64,000 bases of DNA from Apodemus sylvaticus. Its lineage: Eukaryota > Chordata > Mammalia > Rodentia > Muridae. The translations under genes and the position numbers were made by a program. The stretch spans positions 94,925,324 through 94,989,323 of the forward strand of contig NC_067474.1 in the NCBI RefSeq assembly GCF_947179515.1. Direction: 5' to 3'. The notes under the pieces are model-generated. The model saw only the letters and a program-made list of their open reading frames with translations. It had not been told where the DNA came from and made no database searches. Shown piece after piece: positions 1 through 11,770 of the stretch; the stretch's first letter is position 1, and every line of letters begins with the position of its first letter.

Positions 1-96
1 TGCTTTTTCACATAATTTAAAAGTAATATCAAATCTGATCATTGTTAAGATTTAGCAAGGTGAAATGAGTGCACGTGGCCAAAAGCCAGCATTGGT

Positions 97-260
97 GGGC
101 TGGAGAGATGGCTCAGTGTGGCTCTCAACCATGCCCAACTCCAGTTCCTGTGGGGATCTGACACCATCCTCTCATCCTTAAACATACCAGGAAACATATG
201 TGGTGCATACATGTAAGTCAAACACACTCATACACATAAAATAAAGTTTTTCTTTTTAAA
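97..260 (+). repeat. B3-type SINE, internally deleted
   Basis: Starts with the B2/B3 head (ctggagagatggctcag) and ends with the B3-type 3' half (ctccagttcc, gatctgacacc, cacataaaataaag). About 50 bases of the usual element are missing between the A-box side and the Alu-like middle, so the pol III B box is gone. It is probably transcriptionally dead. The B3 rather than B2 name rests on the 3' half. Confidence 0.8.
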
Positions 261-2097
261 GTCAGCCTGCCTCAGACATGCAGAGGTTCTGATTTAAACC
301 GATTGGGGTTTGGGGGTTTAGTTAGCAAAACCTCAGTCCTTCATTGACACTGCTTCATTCTAAAACTCATACAGTGAAACCAACCCTTGGGTCTGCTTTT
401 CTGCAAAATCTCAGTCCAACTCTGGAGGATTCTCCATGAGAGGTTCTTGCTTAGAGCAGAGACCAACATGGAGAGAGCACAGTGGCCAAGTGCTGAGCCC
501 AGGTGTGCTTCCTCAGCAATAGGTGGCAGAGAGTAAGTGTTATAGACACCCATCACCGGAAATCAGACACTTCTACTCCCATGGAGTGCTCTAAAGTGAC
601 AATTCTTCACGTTTGTGATCATCTCCTACCCTGAAAATGAAGCTAACCAAGTTGGGGTTTTTGCCTCGAGGCCACGGACCAAGAACCTCAGCCAGTGTCA
701 ACACAAGACTGGTGACTGATGGCCACAGGCATGAACAGGAACTGGGACATCCTCTGTCTAACAAGCCTGGGACGCCACAGGCCTAAGCCCCAAACCCCCA
801 AATCTGTCTGGCTTTCACTGAGGCTTGAAATAATAGATTTAAAGGACCATAAATTATCTTCCTCAAGCTGGAAGTTGCACAGAGCAATTCATAGATGAGG
901 CTGTCAGAAGAAACTTCCAGCAAAATATAGGGACAGAAATATATAATCCCAAGGAAACCGGTTTCCCCATTTGGAGAAGCACTGCATTTTATTCTATTTT
1001 TTTCAGAGATGCTTAAAAACAAGAGCAATATCTTAAATATCTTTATAACACTATACCTGTGACAATGCCCAGACAGTTACTAAAAAACCAGCATGTGTTT
1101 GCTGAGCGGCAGATGCATGTGTATCTTTATAGCATGACTTTATAGAGCAATGAAAATATGCCCTGTCTCAACATTGAAAGCATCACATTCCTTTTCCACA
1201 GTTACAAAGAGCTCTGACTCCAAGGAAGAGATGTGATATATGCTTCTTACTGTCCAACCTTAGAGTTGTATTTGGTACCAAGTATATTGAGTGTGAGGAA
1301 AAATGCACACACAAAAACAATAAATACCACTTGCCAAGATACCATACATGATCAAAAGCTACCATCTATTATCTATCTAACCTCATTTCAATTGCGTCCA
1401 TGTGCTTATGTGAGGAGCTTTGCTTGAAGAAGGGTGTAATAAATGATTTAAGGTCAAGCCAGGTCCTAACAAAACCGAACAACTCTTTGTAACATAAGCC
1501 CCACAAGTTTTTAGAAGCCATATAAGAAACAGTAGATTGGTTCCTGATCTCCATTAACTCCTAGTTTAGGGTCCGAGATTTCTGAATACCTTGAATGTAC
1601 AGAAAAGGCACTAAGAACTGACAAGAGCACTAATGAGGACAAGGGAGCACGGAGCAGATGAGCCATAGGAAAACCACACAATAGGAAGAGGGCATTGCAC
1701 TCAGGTCAGAGAAGGTAAGATAAGTTCAGAGCAGCATTAGGGGGAAAACTATTAAAGCAAAGAGCCTGCAGAACAAATAAGCAGTTGGGGGATTAGCATG
1801 TTTGTAGTTAGGAAAGCTCAGGCAAGCTAGCCAAGTCAAGATAAGAGACTGCCAGGAAAGGCGAAACCAGTAAGAGCGAGAAGAAAAGCACATATTATTT
1901 TCCTTTTCCTCCCTATCTGAGACTTTTGCAGATCTTTAAAATACATGCTGGAGGAAATTAATTTTTTTCATTTTTTTAAAATTTTATAATTTTGGAAAGG
2001 CACAGCACCTATAAGCAGTAGCTAATGGCTTTAACATTAGAAAAGCCCATGATAGAAAGTTTGAAGAGTTAAGTGTCTGCTAAGCTTGGCTCTAGAT
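261..2097. other. Single-copy noncoding stretch
   Basis: No gene or clear repeat seen. The open frames on both strands are under 82 codons, overlap each other, and have no recognisable domain. Base composition is A/T-rich towards 1950-2080. Diverged fossils could be hidden here. Confidence 0.55.
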
Positions 2098-2196
2098 TTA
2101 AAAAAAAAAAAAAAAAAAAAAAAAGAGGAAGAGGAAGAAGAAGAGAGAAAGAGGAGGAAAAGAGGAGGAGAAAGAAGAGGAGGAAGAAGAAATCAC
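2098..2196. repeat. Poly(A) plus GA-rich purine tract
   Basis: A run of about 24 A is followed by about 70 bases made only of G and A (gaggaa and gagaaa units). Low-complexity sequence. The lysine/glutamate-rich open frame over it is a translation artefact. Confidence 0.9.
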
Positions 2197-2369
2197 TTCA
2201 GTCTAAAGCTGAAATATTTACGCAACAATAGTGTAATTAACAATATAAAGATCTGCCTTCAGTCCACACTTTCAGACTTTTTTCTTAAATAGTTCATCCC
2301 TCTTGTTAGTTAGGAAGACAAACAGTGCTAGGATTTGGATCCCAAACATAGCAGCTCCAAGGCTGGTGT

Positions 2370-2790
2370 ACCGAAAGATTGTGCCTGGACTGAGAGTTTT
2401 CAGGGGTAGTAGAACCTTTAAGAAATGGAGCTTCGTGAAAGATCTTCAGGTCACTGGGGGTATCTTAGAAGGTGATAATGGAACCCCACTTTCTTCTCTC
2501 TTTCTTTTATTACCAGGGTTGAGAGAGTTTTCTTTCACTACATTCTTTGGTACCCTGCCACAGCCCGGAATAACAGGGCCAATCAACTGTGGGCTAAAAA
2601 ACTCCAAACTATGAGCCATTAATACGTTTTCTTTCCTTTTTTTTTTTATGTCAGAGATTGAACCCAAGGTCTTGTGCATCCTACACAACCACTCTATCAT
2701 TACTAGTGAGCTAGAATAAAATCTTTGCTCTTTGTGAGCTGAGTATCTCAGTTACTTGCTATATTACCAGAAATAAGATGAACACAGAGA
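2370..2790 (+). repeat. ERVL-MaLR-type LTR, split by an ID SINE
   Basis: The segment at about 2400-2615 has the order seen in rodent MaLR LTRs (gaaagatcttcaggtcac, cactgggggt, ggaaccccac, gggccaatcaactgtgg, tatgagcca). After the ID insertion the LTR resumes at about 2710 with agaataaaatctttgctc and a tail resembling the LTR 3' end. An AATAAA-type poly(A) signal is present at 2715. The name comes from recognition by eye; the subfamily is not assigned. Confidence 0.6.
2634..2708 (-). repeat. ID-type SINE inserted in the LTR
   Basis: T-run followed by gagattgaacccaaggtct and the complement of the tRNA-Ala-like head (ccactctatcatta). This matches an ID element read on the minus strand with its A-tail at the left. 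Flanks atgagccattaata and gtgagctagaataa look like a decayed TSD. Confidence 0.65.
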
Positions 2791-3154
2791 TATGAGATGT
2801 ATAAAGAACAATGAGTTGAAAAAGCAACTGGAGATATTTGGTTACGAATCAGGCTATGAACACAACTCCCTGTGATCCTAATAATGTGGTATTTAAGTTG
2901 TGTTCCTCTTCTCTTGTTTTCCACTCCTAAAAGTAGGTTGCTTTCTAGTCAAATATTCAGGTATACAAGGCAAATTGAGACTACATTTCCTCAAACCGTG
3001 GGACTCACCTTTCCCACCACCTTCACAGATGTATGATAGAACTCAATGGCAAAAGCACCCAAGTTCCTGAACCCAGAAGTAGGCTGGTTAGTACTTCTAA
3101 ACTTTGGGGAGAAGACAGACGAAGTTGGAGGGGGGAACAGAGGAAGGAAATTTA
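2791..3154. other. Single-copy noncoding stretch
   Basis: Nothing recognisable. It contains short overlapping open frames only. Confidence 0.5.
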
Positions 3155-3695
3155 CAAACTTGCACTCTTGTACATTGCTTTTAGAAATATAAAGTCGTAT
3201 AGACTGTAGGGCCCTGGATAATGAAAGCACATGCCTACCATATGACTCAGAAACGCCACAGATGAGTATATATAAAAATCATTTAAAAGAAGAGATTCTG
3301 AGCACAAATGTTCTTAGCATCATTTATTATAACTCCAACAAGAAATCTTAAAATGTCCACAAGAAAAATAATGCATAAACAAAATATTATATACACAAAT
3401 GCAATTCTATTCAATCTTCCAAAAAAACCCTGAAATTGTACAATGTACTACTACTTACTACATTATACAAGAACCTCAAAGATAGCATGTTGAAGTGACA
3501 AAAATACAAACGCTATGTGACCCCGCATCCATAAAGTACCTAGTTCAGATTAAAAGATAAAAAGTTCTGGAAATAGATGGCTGTGGTGCTGACAGGGTGC
3601 GGATATACTTCATACAAACAGCACTGTGCACCTAAAATTGTCAAAACTTTAAACTCCATGTTACCCACACTTGACTACAATAAAAACTATTCATA
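3155..3695 (+). repeat. Ancient L1 3' end (mammal-wide L1M type)
   Basis: The left part resembles the end of L1 ORF2 (ttgtacattgctttta, then accatatgactcagaaacgcc). The right part is the old L1 3' UTR (aaaagttctggaaatagatgg, ctgtgcacctaaaattgtc, gactacaataaaaact). Many small indels and stops show that it is a fossil. Orientation is + with the A-rich end near 3690. Confidence 0.75.
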
Positions 3696-4317
3696 AGAGT
3701 ATCAGAGTATTCTTATTACTCCGTCTCATTTCTCTCCTCTGGGAAAGTTAAGTTCATGTTCTTTTTCAATGTTGCCCCTGCCAGAAGCTGCCGGGAAATA
3801 CATTTCGTGTTCCAAGCAATTCTCTCATGGTTCCAAAAGGAAATGAAAGATCAGCAGCTGGTCAGGACAGCCTCAAGTCCCCTTCCTAAGACCCCATGGA
3901 CTGACAAAACCAAATATCAGAGGTGCCACAAACACAGACACCAACAGCAGCCCACTCTGGTATGGGTATCTTCTGTTTTAAAGCTGTTGCCAACACTGCG
4001 GCAATTCGCCAACTCAGGGTGTTTTCAGAATCAAGGATAAGTCCTTCAGATCACCAAAGCTCTACCAAAAGCAGTCAGACCAAGGAAACTTGAAATTCTG
4101 CTGCAAAATGATCCCGGACTAAATGTATGCAATTATCGAGCTAAACCAAAAAGATGTTCGACTATAGTTGTAAGGAGAAAAATAAAGTTGAGGCGGTGTC
4201 CAGACCAACTTCATATTAAGTGCCTTTTAAGTATAAAACTCAGCTCAGTTTGTCCATAGCTAAAGAATGAAATCAGGAGACACCACAAAGGAAAGAGAAC
4301 CTAGACAGTTCATTGTA
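3696..4317. other. Single-copy noncoding stretch
   Basis: No repeat or gene recognised. A 94-codon open frame at 3756-4040 has no domain and no supporting splice or poly(A) context. Confidence 0.5.
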
Positions 4318-4470
4318 TTCCATCCTACCATTTTGGAAATAGGACAGCTGAGAGTCATAGTTTAAATTTTCTGCTTAAAGACATAGAACAGAGTCTGACC
4401 GGAACCGGAATCCTAGTCTTTGAAGCTTGCAGCTCGTTCACCCCACATTCCACAACACTAACTAAATACC
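4318..4470 (+). repeat. MIR/L2-like fossil
   Basis: The sequence order resembles the MIR 3' half: ccattttggaaataggacagctgaga, then gagtctgaccggaaccggaatcc. Strongly diverged, so the family is uncertain. Confidence 0.4.
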
Positions 4471-4599
4471 TGCTCACAAGGAAGAGAGATTAATATTGAA
4501 AAAATATGACTCATGTTAAAAACAAAGGGAGTCTGTAATTGCTTCATTTATTTTGTTAATTATTTGAAAACATGAAGCTAAACATTTAATGCAAAGCAT

Positions 4600-4716
4600 T
4601 TTAGAATTTTTTTAATTAAAATATAATTACGTTTCCCTCTTTCCTTCCCTCACCCAACATTTCCCATGCAACCCCCTCCCTTACTCACTTAAATCAAGTC
4701 TCTATTTCTTTAATTA

Positions 4717-4762
<46 letters not shown>

Positions 4763-5440
4763 AGGGCTGATCACATGGTGTTGGCTGGCTGCTGACAAAA
4801 AGCTGTCTGGCTGCTTTTCTCAGGTGAAAACTGTTTCTTCTGCTCTCAGCAATTATTGGTCACCTGTGGTTCTTGGTCTAGGCCTAAGGCCCTTTGAAAG
4901 TTCCCCCCTTCTGTGTTAGTGTGTCTATTACTGTTTTTGTTTAGGTATTGTTTAGGGAGCCATACTCACGGGACGTCATGGATATAGCTTTTCTGACATT
5001 TCCAGGCGATGAAGTCTCATAATAAACTTCCTGGTCCTTTGGATATGACCATCCTGCCATCCCCTCTTCCACCATAATCCCCGAGCCTCAGCTCAGCTGA
5101 AAGGAGTTACGCTGTGGATTCATCAGTTGGACTAGATATCACATGGTCACTTGTTCTCTGTATTTTAATAGGTTGTGGTTTTTTGTAATGGTCAAAGAAG
5201 ACTTATCTCTGATGAGGGGTAAGGCCTACGCTTGTCTGGGCATATAGATACATGTTTAGAATGTAGTTAGAAACTGCTGGTTTAGTAGAGTGGACATTGT
5301 AAGTTCTCCAATAACCATGATTTGACTAGCCCTAGGTAGGCAGCTAGATTTCCAGACATGATTTCCCTCTTAGTGAGTGGGGCCTAAATCCAACTTAAAA
5401 AACTATTGGTTACTGCCATTATTGTGCCATGTAGTACAAA
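4600..5440 (-). repeat. Lx-type L1 3' UTR with (TG)n
   Basis: Reads as the reverse complement of a rodent Lx 3' UTR. From left to right it has the pyrimidine-rich 3' end (tttccctctttccttccctc), ctttaattatt, a (TG)n run, the block tcagggctgatcacatggtg, ctcaggtgaaaactgtttct, and later cctctgatgagggg-like and tagaatgtagttagaaa blocks. It stops near 5440, a 5'-truncated copy with no ORF2 left that I can see. Confidence 0.75.
4719..4761. repeat. (TG)21 microsatellite
   Basis: Uninterrupted TG run lying inside the Lx 3' UTR, at the position where Lx copies usually carry a TG/TA-rich tract. Confidence 0.98.
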
Positions 5441-6156
5441 GCATTTTAAAGTTTTAGAACGTCATGCCACAATAAAGACTAATACTGTCTATATTGTCTC
5501 TGCATGCTACTTTCCTCTCACTTTAAAAAAAATATTCTGAAGTATTAGAAGCCAGGCAATATTTTTAGACTATGGGCAATTCTCTGATTTTTTAAAAAAT
5601 GTTTATAGCATATGTGACAAAAATTGCATACAGTTTTTATAAGGCATATTTCCATATCATAAAAAAGCTAATGCAAAAATTGAAGGCTATTAGCACCATC
5701 AATGCACAGAAAAAGGCAAGTCTTGTCTCTGCTCATAGAGAGGTCAGAGTGGGATTAAACATCACTCATCATTTCCGTGTGATTTCAGCACTATCCAAAT
5801 CCTCAGAAACATCAGCCATGTTCAGACTGAGAGTGACCTATGGAACAACAGTCCTGGACTCCTGCAAACACTCAGCAAAGAGGGAAGAGAACAGATATGC
5901 TTACTCCATGAGTAAGTATGGATGCATAAGTAAATCTAAGTAAGGATGGAGATGGCGCAGAGCTGAGTCAGCACAAACAATGGTATAGAGGGGGTGTTTG
6001 AAACAGCTGTAACATATAAATTCAGACCACCAATTAAATAATACCTTGCTAGCAATATTACTTTTTCTCAATTTGTAATTATATCATGATAGTGCCAGAG
6101 AAGTATTTCATCTTATGATATCCAAGCTATGGTATTTAAAGATGAAATGAAATTCC
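5441..6156. other. Single-copy stretch with a 114-codon open frame
   Basis: An ATG-started frame runs from 5599 to 5943 on the + strand. It has no recognisable motif and is basic and low in structure signals. A donor-like gtaagt sits at 5912 inside it, with no clear partner acceptor. I do not call it a gene. Confidence 0.4.
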
Positions 6157-6895
6157 CAATCTTTTTTTAATTATTAAATTTATTTATTCACTTTACAACC
6201 CAATATCAGTCCTTCTCCTCCAAGTACCCCCTTACACAAGTCCTCCCCCAATTCTCCTTAGAAGGGGAAGCCCTGTTCTTGGATTCAACCCTTCCATCCC
6301 CTGAACCCCATACACCCAAGCATCACATCATGTTTCTGCAGAACTAGGCACATCCTCTCCCACTGAGGCCAGACAAAGCTGTCCATTTAGGGGTGTGGGG
6401 TCCATAGGCAGGCAGGCAGGCAGGCAACAGGCTCAGAGACAACCCCTTCTCTAGTTGTTTGGGGGACCTGCATGAAGACCAAATTGTTCATCTACTACAT
6501 ATGTGCAGGGGGCCCCAGCTCACTCTTTGGTTGGTGATTCAGTCTCAGGAACCCCCCAAGGGTCCACCTTAGTTGACTGTATTGGTCTTCTTGTAGGGTC
6601 CCTGTTCTATTTGGGTCCCTCAATCTTTCTCCCAGCTCTTCAATAAGACTCCCAAAACTATATCTACTGTTTGAGTGTGAGTCTCTGCATCTCTTTCTAA
6701 TGGCTGCTGGATAGAGCCTCTCAGAAGACAGTTATGCTAGGTTCCTAATACATTAATAGTATCAAGGGGATTGGTTCTTTCCCATGGGATGGGTCTCAAT
6801 TTGGGGCAATCATTATTTGGCCATTCCCTCAATCTTTGCTCTGTCTTTGAACCTGCACATCTTGTAGGCAAGACACATTTTGGGTTGAAGGCTTT
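6157..6895 (-). repeat. L1 (Lx-like) 3' UTR, 3' segment of an inverted insertion
   Basis: T-rich left end (ttttttaattattaaattt) followed by L1 3' UTR blocks read in reverse: tactacatatgtgcaggggg, ctctttggttggtgattcag, ctgctggatagagcctctca, cacatcttgtaggcaagaca. A short (GGCA)5 run lies at 6402-6424. The L1 poly(A) end is at the left. At about 6895 the orientation flips. Confidence 0.75.
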
Positions 6896-7150
6896 GAGGG
6901 TAAGTGAATGAGGTATCTCAGAGCCAAAAGGACATGCATGGTATGTACTCACTGATAAGTGAATATTAGCCATAAAGTATAAGAAAACTATGCTATCATC
7001 AACAGACCCAAAAAAGCCAAATAACTAGGAAGCCAAAGCACAAGAGAGGGTGGTTGCATCTTTCTCAGAAGGGACAATAAAACAGATATCAGAGATCAAT
7101 GGAAGGAGGGAACTGTGAAGAAGACAACGGGGAGGGGGTGGGGGGAGTGG
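6896..7150 (+). repeat. L1 ORF2 end/3' UTR start, inverted 5' segment
   Basis: Reads in + orientation: gaatgaggtatctcagagcc, aaaaggacatgcatggtatg, tactcactgataagtgaata. These are the end of L1 ORF2. It is followed by the start of the 3' UTR (agagagggtggttgcatct, ggaggga, ggggagggggtgg). The neighbouring segment at 6157-6895 is on the other strand, so the two form one 5'-inverted L1 insertion. Confidence 0.75.
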
Positions 7151-7316
7151 AGGAGAACATTCCCTCCCCACTCTCTATCCACGTGCTCATGGCCAGCCTC
7201 TACTCCTCTACTCTTCTACTTTCTACTCTCTCTCTCTTTTTCTACCCTTCTCTGACTCTACTACCCTCTTAAGCCCCCTCCCCATGCCCTGAATAAACTC
7301 TATTCTAAAAAAAAGT
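7151..7316 (+). repeat. CT-rich segment ending in AATAAA and A-run
   Basis: Pyrimidine-rich sequence (ctcctctactcttctac) ending with ccctgaataaactctattc followed by eight A. The poly(A) signal and A-run suggest the 3' end of a retrotransposed RNA or of a retroelement. I cannot name the family. Confidence 0.4.
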
Positions 7317-7330
7317 TTACAACATACACA

Positions 7331-7386
7331 GGCTGCTCATCTACTACATATGTGCAGGGGGCCAAAGCTCCCTCTTTGGTTGGTGA

Positions 7387-7391
<5 letters not shown>
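7331..7391 (-). repeat. Second copy of an L1 3' UTR block
   Basis: About 60 bases (tcatctactacatatgtgca, ctctttggttggtgattta) repeat the block at 6485-6544 in the same orientation with about six differences. It runs directly into the TG microsatellite. Confidence 0.7.
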
Positions 7392-7425
<34 letters not shown>

Positions 7426-7460
7426 CATGCATGTACATATGTATGCATGTATGTATATAA
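7391..7460. repeat. (GT)16 and ATGT/ATGC-rich tail
   Basis: A clean GT run to 7422, then an imperfect atgcatgcatgtacatatg tract. Confidence 0.95.
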
Positions 7461-9301
7461 TGCAAATTGGAACTGATATAATCTGTAATATCATATAAAA
7501 ATAAGTTTAAAAGATTTTTTAAGAAGTAAACTCTCAGTGTCAGCTGATTCTTATTAGTACCTACATAATTCTTAATGCATTTGACCAGCTAGAAAGCACA
7601 TTCTAAGACCAAGTATCTTACTAAAGTAAAACAATTCAAAGCATCAGGCTCAAATATGTGAACTTGGTTGAAATTCAGGTCAATAGATGGGATACTGTAC
7701 ACAACCAATGGCTGACTCTCTCATAGTGGATATTACATTTTTGAGATCATATCCTTTCTATAGCTTTTTGGCCCAGATCTCAGTACAGGAAATTATCTGA
7801 GCTGGTTGAATGGACCATCCTCAAGTGAGCAGTCACATCACTGCAGATATTATGTCTCACTTTTTATTTGAGTACATGGCATGGAAAAGCAATTCATCTC
7901 CTGGAATATGTTTTATAAGAAAAACAGAACTCTCTGATTCTTTTCCAAGTAATTCTGAGGCAATGGTGAATTCTGCATCCAAAACTGCAAGGAGCATTTA
8001 TACAATTTGAAATCTCACTGTCAGCAATGCAAATTCATTACAGAATACTAAATACAAAAGAAATAATATCCAAACAACTATTCTGGCCACACTCACCAAA
8101 TAGTTGTAAATTACTAAGCATTGTACATGTTGGTCCTTGTACTATGTTGAGCTTCATACCACATTAACTGTACCTTATAGAAATAAGGGTCCAGGGTGGA
8201 AACACTGTGATAGAATGACATATGCTCATTTTGAAAATGAATTTAATGTTATGGTATCTAGCCAAAACTGAAGGAAGTTTGTACCTAAATGTAGTAGTAA
8301 TGCATTCCTTTTCTATAAATGCCAGGACAGAGAAGCAGTCAGTCATCTAACTCAGGCATTGAAAGACACTGTATACAGGGTTTGCTCGCCCCAAAACCCC
8401 AGTTGAACCTCTAAGTTAGGACTGCACAAAAATTATGAAATGCTGCTTCCTTCATCTCCTCCCTACATGAAAGGTCAATCCTTGTTTCCTGGAAGGCAGA
8501 GTAGTGGGACTCCATAGCTCTGTGTTGGGTTGTTAATCTTATCTTGGTCTCTTTTGATGCATCTCTCAATTACTTCATGATCTTATTTCATGATATGCTG
8601 GTTTTTGTTTTCTTTTGTTTTTGTTTTCCAAACAACAGGTTGCCGGGAACATTTCTACCACTCCATTACCCTGGTTGGATAAGTACTTACCTCTAAACCA
8701 AGAGTCCACACCACAACCTGGCTTCCTTTCCTATGTCCTATGAATCTCATTCTAGTCCCTGTTCTCTGAGCATGAAGTTGCTTCTATCTCTAAGCCATCC
8801 TTTCCCTCTAGAATATCCTTCATCTCTGTTCAATATGTTGAAGATATATAGACATATATAAAACATAACGAAAAAACCCAGAAGTCTTCTTCATCGATTC
8901 TGTCATCCTGTCAATCATTTTTTTTACACTGTCTCCTAAAACTTACGATAATTTTTCTCTACAAGTACAGAGATTTTGCATTTGTAGTTTACCTTCTTAG
9001 GGGCACAGCTATAGTTTAGTCTTTGCCATTGCTGTATAATTTTAAAAGGTCTTGCTGAACATGTTCAATGAATGAACCAATGAATTCATAATGGAAACCT
9101 ATCAAAAGGCTTTGGTCAAGACAAAGCAAGCTATGGGAAATTAGGAGTGCTGTGGCTGAGTTAATTATTCAAAGTAACCAAAACAATGGCTGAGGTATCA
9201 TAGTTTGATTTGAAGGGGAAGATAAACATGTTCGTCTTTTTCTGAACTTTATTTCCAAAAATAATGTTGGCTCAAGAGGGCATCAAGTTCTCCAAAGTTT
9301 G
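7461..9301. other. Single-copy noncoding stretch
   Basis: 1.8 kb with no recognised repeat. The 66-codon frame at 7810 and the others are short and unsupported. AT-rich. Confidence 0.5.
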
Positions 9302-9502
9302 GTATTTGCTGATTTTCTTTCTTTTTTTTTTTATTCGATATATTTTTTATTTACATTTCCAAAGGTTTCCCCTTTTCTAGCCTCCCCACTCCCCGAAAGT
9401 CCCATAAGCCTCCTTTTCTCCCCCTGTCCTCCCACCCACCCCTTCCCACTTCCTCGTTCTGGTTTTGCCCTATACTGCTTCACTGAGTATTTGCTGATTT
9501 TC
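9302..9502 (-). mobile_element. 5'-truncated mouse L1 3' end with 16-bp TSD
   Basis: The T-run and ttcgatatattttttattta start the reverse complement of a mouse L1 3' UTR end (gtttccccttttctagcc, ggttttgccctatactgctt). The body is about 169 bp (9318-9486). The TSD gtatttgctgattttc is perfect at 9302-9317 and 9487-9502. In L1 orientation the A-tail abuts the TSD, as expected for target-primed insertion. Confidence 0.92.
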
Positions 9503-10597
9503 AACTGATGTTCTTTACTGTCCTCTAGCCCACTGCAGAAAGAAGAGTATAAAGTGTGTATAAAGTGTGTGTGGAAAACCATACAGGGCTTCAGGGTGAC
9601 TGTTGCTGGCCTTAAAACTTTGTGAAAGATCTTTTTAAGTATGGGGCTCTGTGTAGTTATGCATGTCTCTCCAAATTTTGACACAGTATCATTAATAATT
9701 TCCTAATATACTCTTACAAGAACTGTAACAAACGAGACTCCTACTATGAATTCTAAGACCTGTTGTGGAGGTTTCTCTGGACCTACTTTTAAATTATAAT
9801 TTTTTTCAGATTCCCTGTCCAAAAAAAAAAAAAATACTGCATACAATTATTTTCTTACAAGAAAGCCGGGATGTTTTATTATATTGCAGTCTGTTGATGA
9901 ATGTTATACGTGTTTGGCTATGGTTTCTCTGTTCTAAGGGTAACTAAATTTAAAAGAGGAGGGAACTCTTTTCAGAATGTCTGTGTCCAACACAGGAAAA
10001 CTTCCTTTGCACAAGAGCCAAATGCGCAGAATTGACTCTGGCCTCTCGGGACCTTTTATTTTTAAGAGTATTTCATGTGTGAGTACAGCCTGCAACTTGA
10101 ACCTTCAGCAGCGTGTGGCTGAGTAGGGGGATAGGGGCAAGAGTTGCAAGACCCTGGCCAATAGGGGAGTCCCCTGGAGGTATGCTGGGTATAATTAGTG
10201 GCACAAGGTTACAGCTTGCATGTAATTTCCTTTGAAGAAAAAAAAAGTCAGCCTCCTACTACAACATGCATTTACTGGTTTAGAAGGGAGTCTCTGTTGA
10301 TCTTCCTCTCTGAGGTAGACTGTCTAACTGATCCCTTTTACATTCCTTTCTTTATTCTAGTGAAGACATTTTTCACCCTATACACAAATATACACCCACA
10401 CATTACCCACTTACACTCACTCCCACTCCAACAGATGCACAGGGGTACCAAGTCAGGGGACATTCCCTCAGCCTGTGTGTCAGGAAATCTCTGGATCTTA
10501 GATGCTGTTGCCAAAACCAACTGTGCTCTTCTGCCAAGTTCCCTCCCTCTTTGAATGACATCTGAAGGGACAAAGGGGCAAAAGATGATCACAGGAC

Positions 10598-10600
<3 letters not shown>
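9503..10600. other. Single-copy noncoding stretch
   Basis: No repeat or gene recognised. It includes a 118-codon open frame (10198-10554) overlapped by an antisense frame, neither with a recognisable domain. Confidence 0.5.

Positions 10601-10645
<45 letters not shown>
10601..10645. repeat. (GT)22 microsatellite
   Basis: Uninterrupted GT run. Confidence 0.98.
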
Positions 10646-10647
<2 letters not shown>

Positions 10648-11584
10648 CACCACTTTACATGAAGTATTCAAGACCTCTAGTCAAAACAGGGAATGGAGAA
10701 TGGTGATAGGGAAGAAGAGACGGCAAGACAGTCACCTAGACAAATCCCAAGGCCCTATGCAATAAGAGCTGCTATTTACTTCCTCTCTGAAGCAAAGAAT
10801 TTAGAAACGTAGGGATGTCTTCCACCTTATCCCAACATTGCACACTGACTGTACCCTACCCCAACCCAATGCTACCCCAAAAGAAGGGGAGGAGCATCCA
10901 TGGACCTACGACTGCCATCTGGGTTCATATCATTGGTCCTCAGACTCTGAATTCACTAAGGCAACTTGAGATACTTAGTTACCTGGTTAATTTAATTGAT
11001 TACATGTTAATTTACATGGATAAACGTTATCCATGAGGTTTGTATCCATCTAGCATCTCTCCCAAGTAACAGGTACATCTTCCTGCTGCCCCTCCTAGTT
11101 TGTCCAGAGAAGAAAATGAATCGCAATTCTCACAAAGCAGCTACTGAGCTACTTTTAGTAAAAGCTCTCACACTCTCTTCTCCACATTTACTCTGAGAGG
11201 CAGGGGGTGGCACAAAATTTTATTTGGTGAGCTATTGCATTTTTTTAATTTCATAAACTTAATTAGTTAAAAACACTTTCAAATAAGAAAAAAAAATCAC
11301 AATCCAAAATTAACCAGACCCAAAGTCTACACAACCCAATGAACTTCTATAAAATTAGAGTAGGCATTTGGAAAGGGATTCTGAAGCTTTACATTAATTT
11401 TACACTTTTAGTATTAGGTATATTTTCTATACTTATCTAACAACACCACCACCCAAAAATCCATGACAGTATTAGAACTAGAAAAAACAACTTGATATTA
11501 GCTTCACAACAAGGAAAGGACATGTCACCAATCTATTTTGAATCTTCCCAGATCCTGCTTTATCTATTCATAAGGACCGTTTCT
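10646..11584. other. Single-copy noncoding stretch
   Basis: Nothing recognisable. AT-rich from about 11215. Confidence 0.5.
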
Positions 11585-11592
11585 CTAATTTG

Positions 11593-11763
11593 TTTGTTTG
11601 TTTGTTTTGTTGGTTTTTTTTTTTTTTTGAGACAGGTTTTCTCTGTGTAGTCCTGGATGTACTGGAATTCACTCTGTAGACCAGGCTGGCCTCAAACTCA
11701 GAAATCCACTTGCCTCTGCCTCCCAAGTGCTGGGATCAAAGGTGTGCACCACCACTACCTGGC
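11593..11763 (-). repeat. B1 SINE
   Basis: Reverse complement of a full-length B1: T-run with a tttg-rich tail, gagacaggttttctctgtgt, accaggctggcctcaaactc, tgcctctgcctcccaagtgc, and accactacctggc at the 5' end. A short possible TSD (taatttg) lies on both sides (11586-11592 and 11764-11770). CpGs are mostly lost, so it is not the youngest class. Confidence 0.92.
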
Positions 11764-11770
11764 TAATTTG

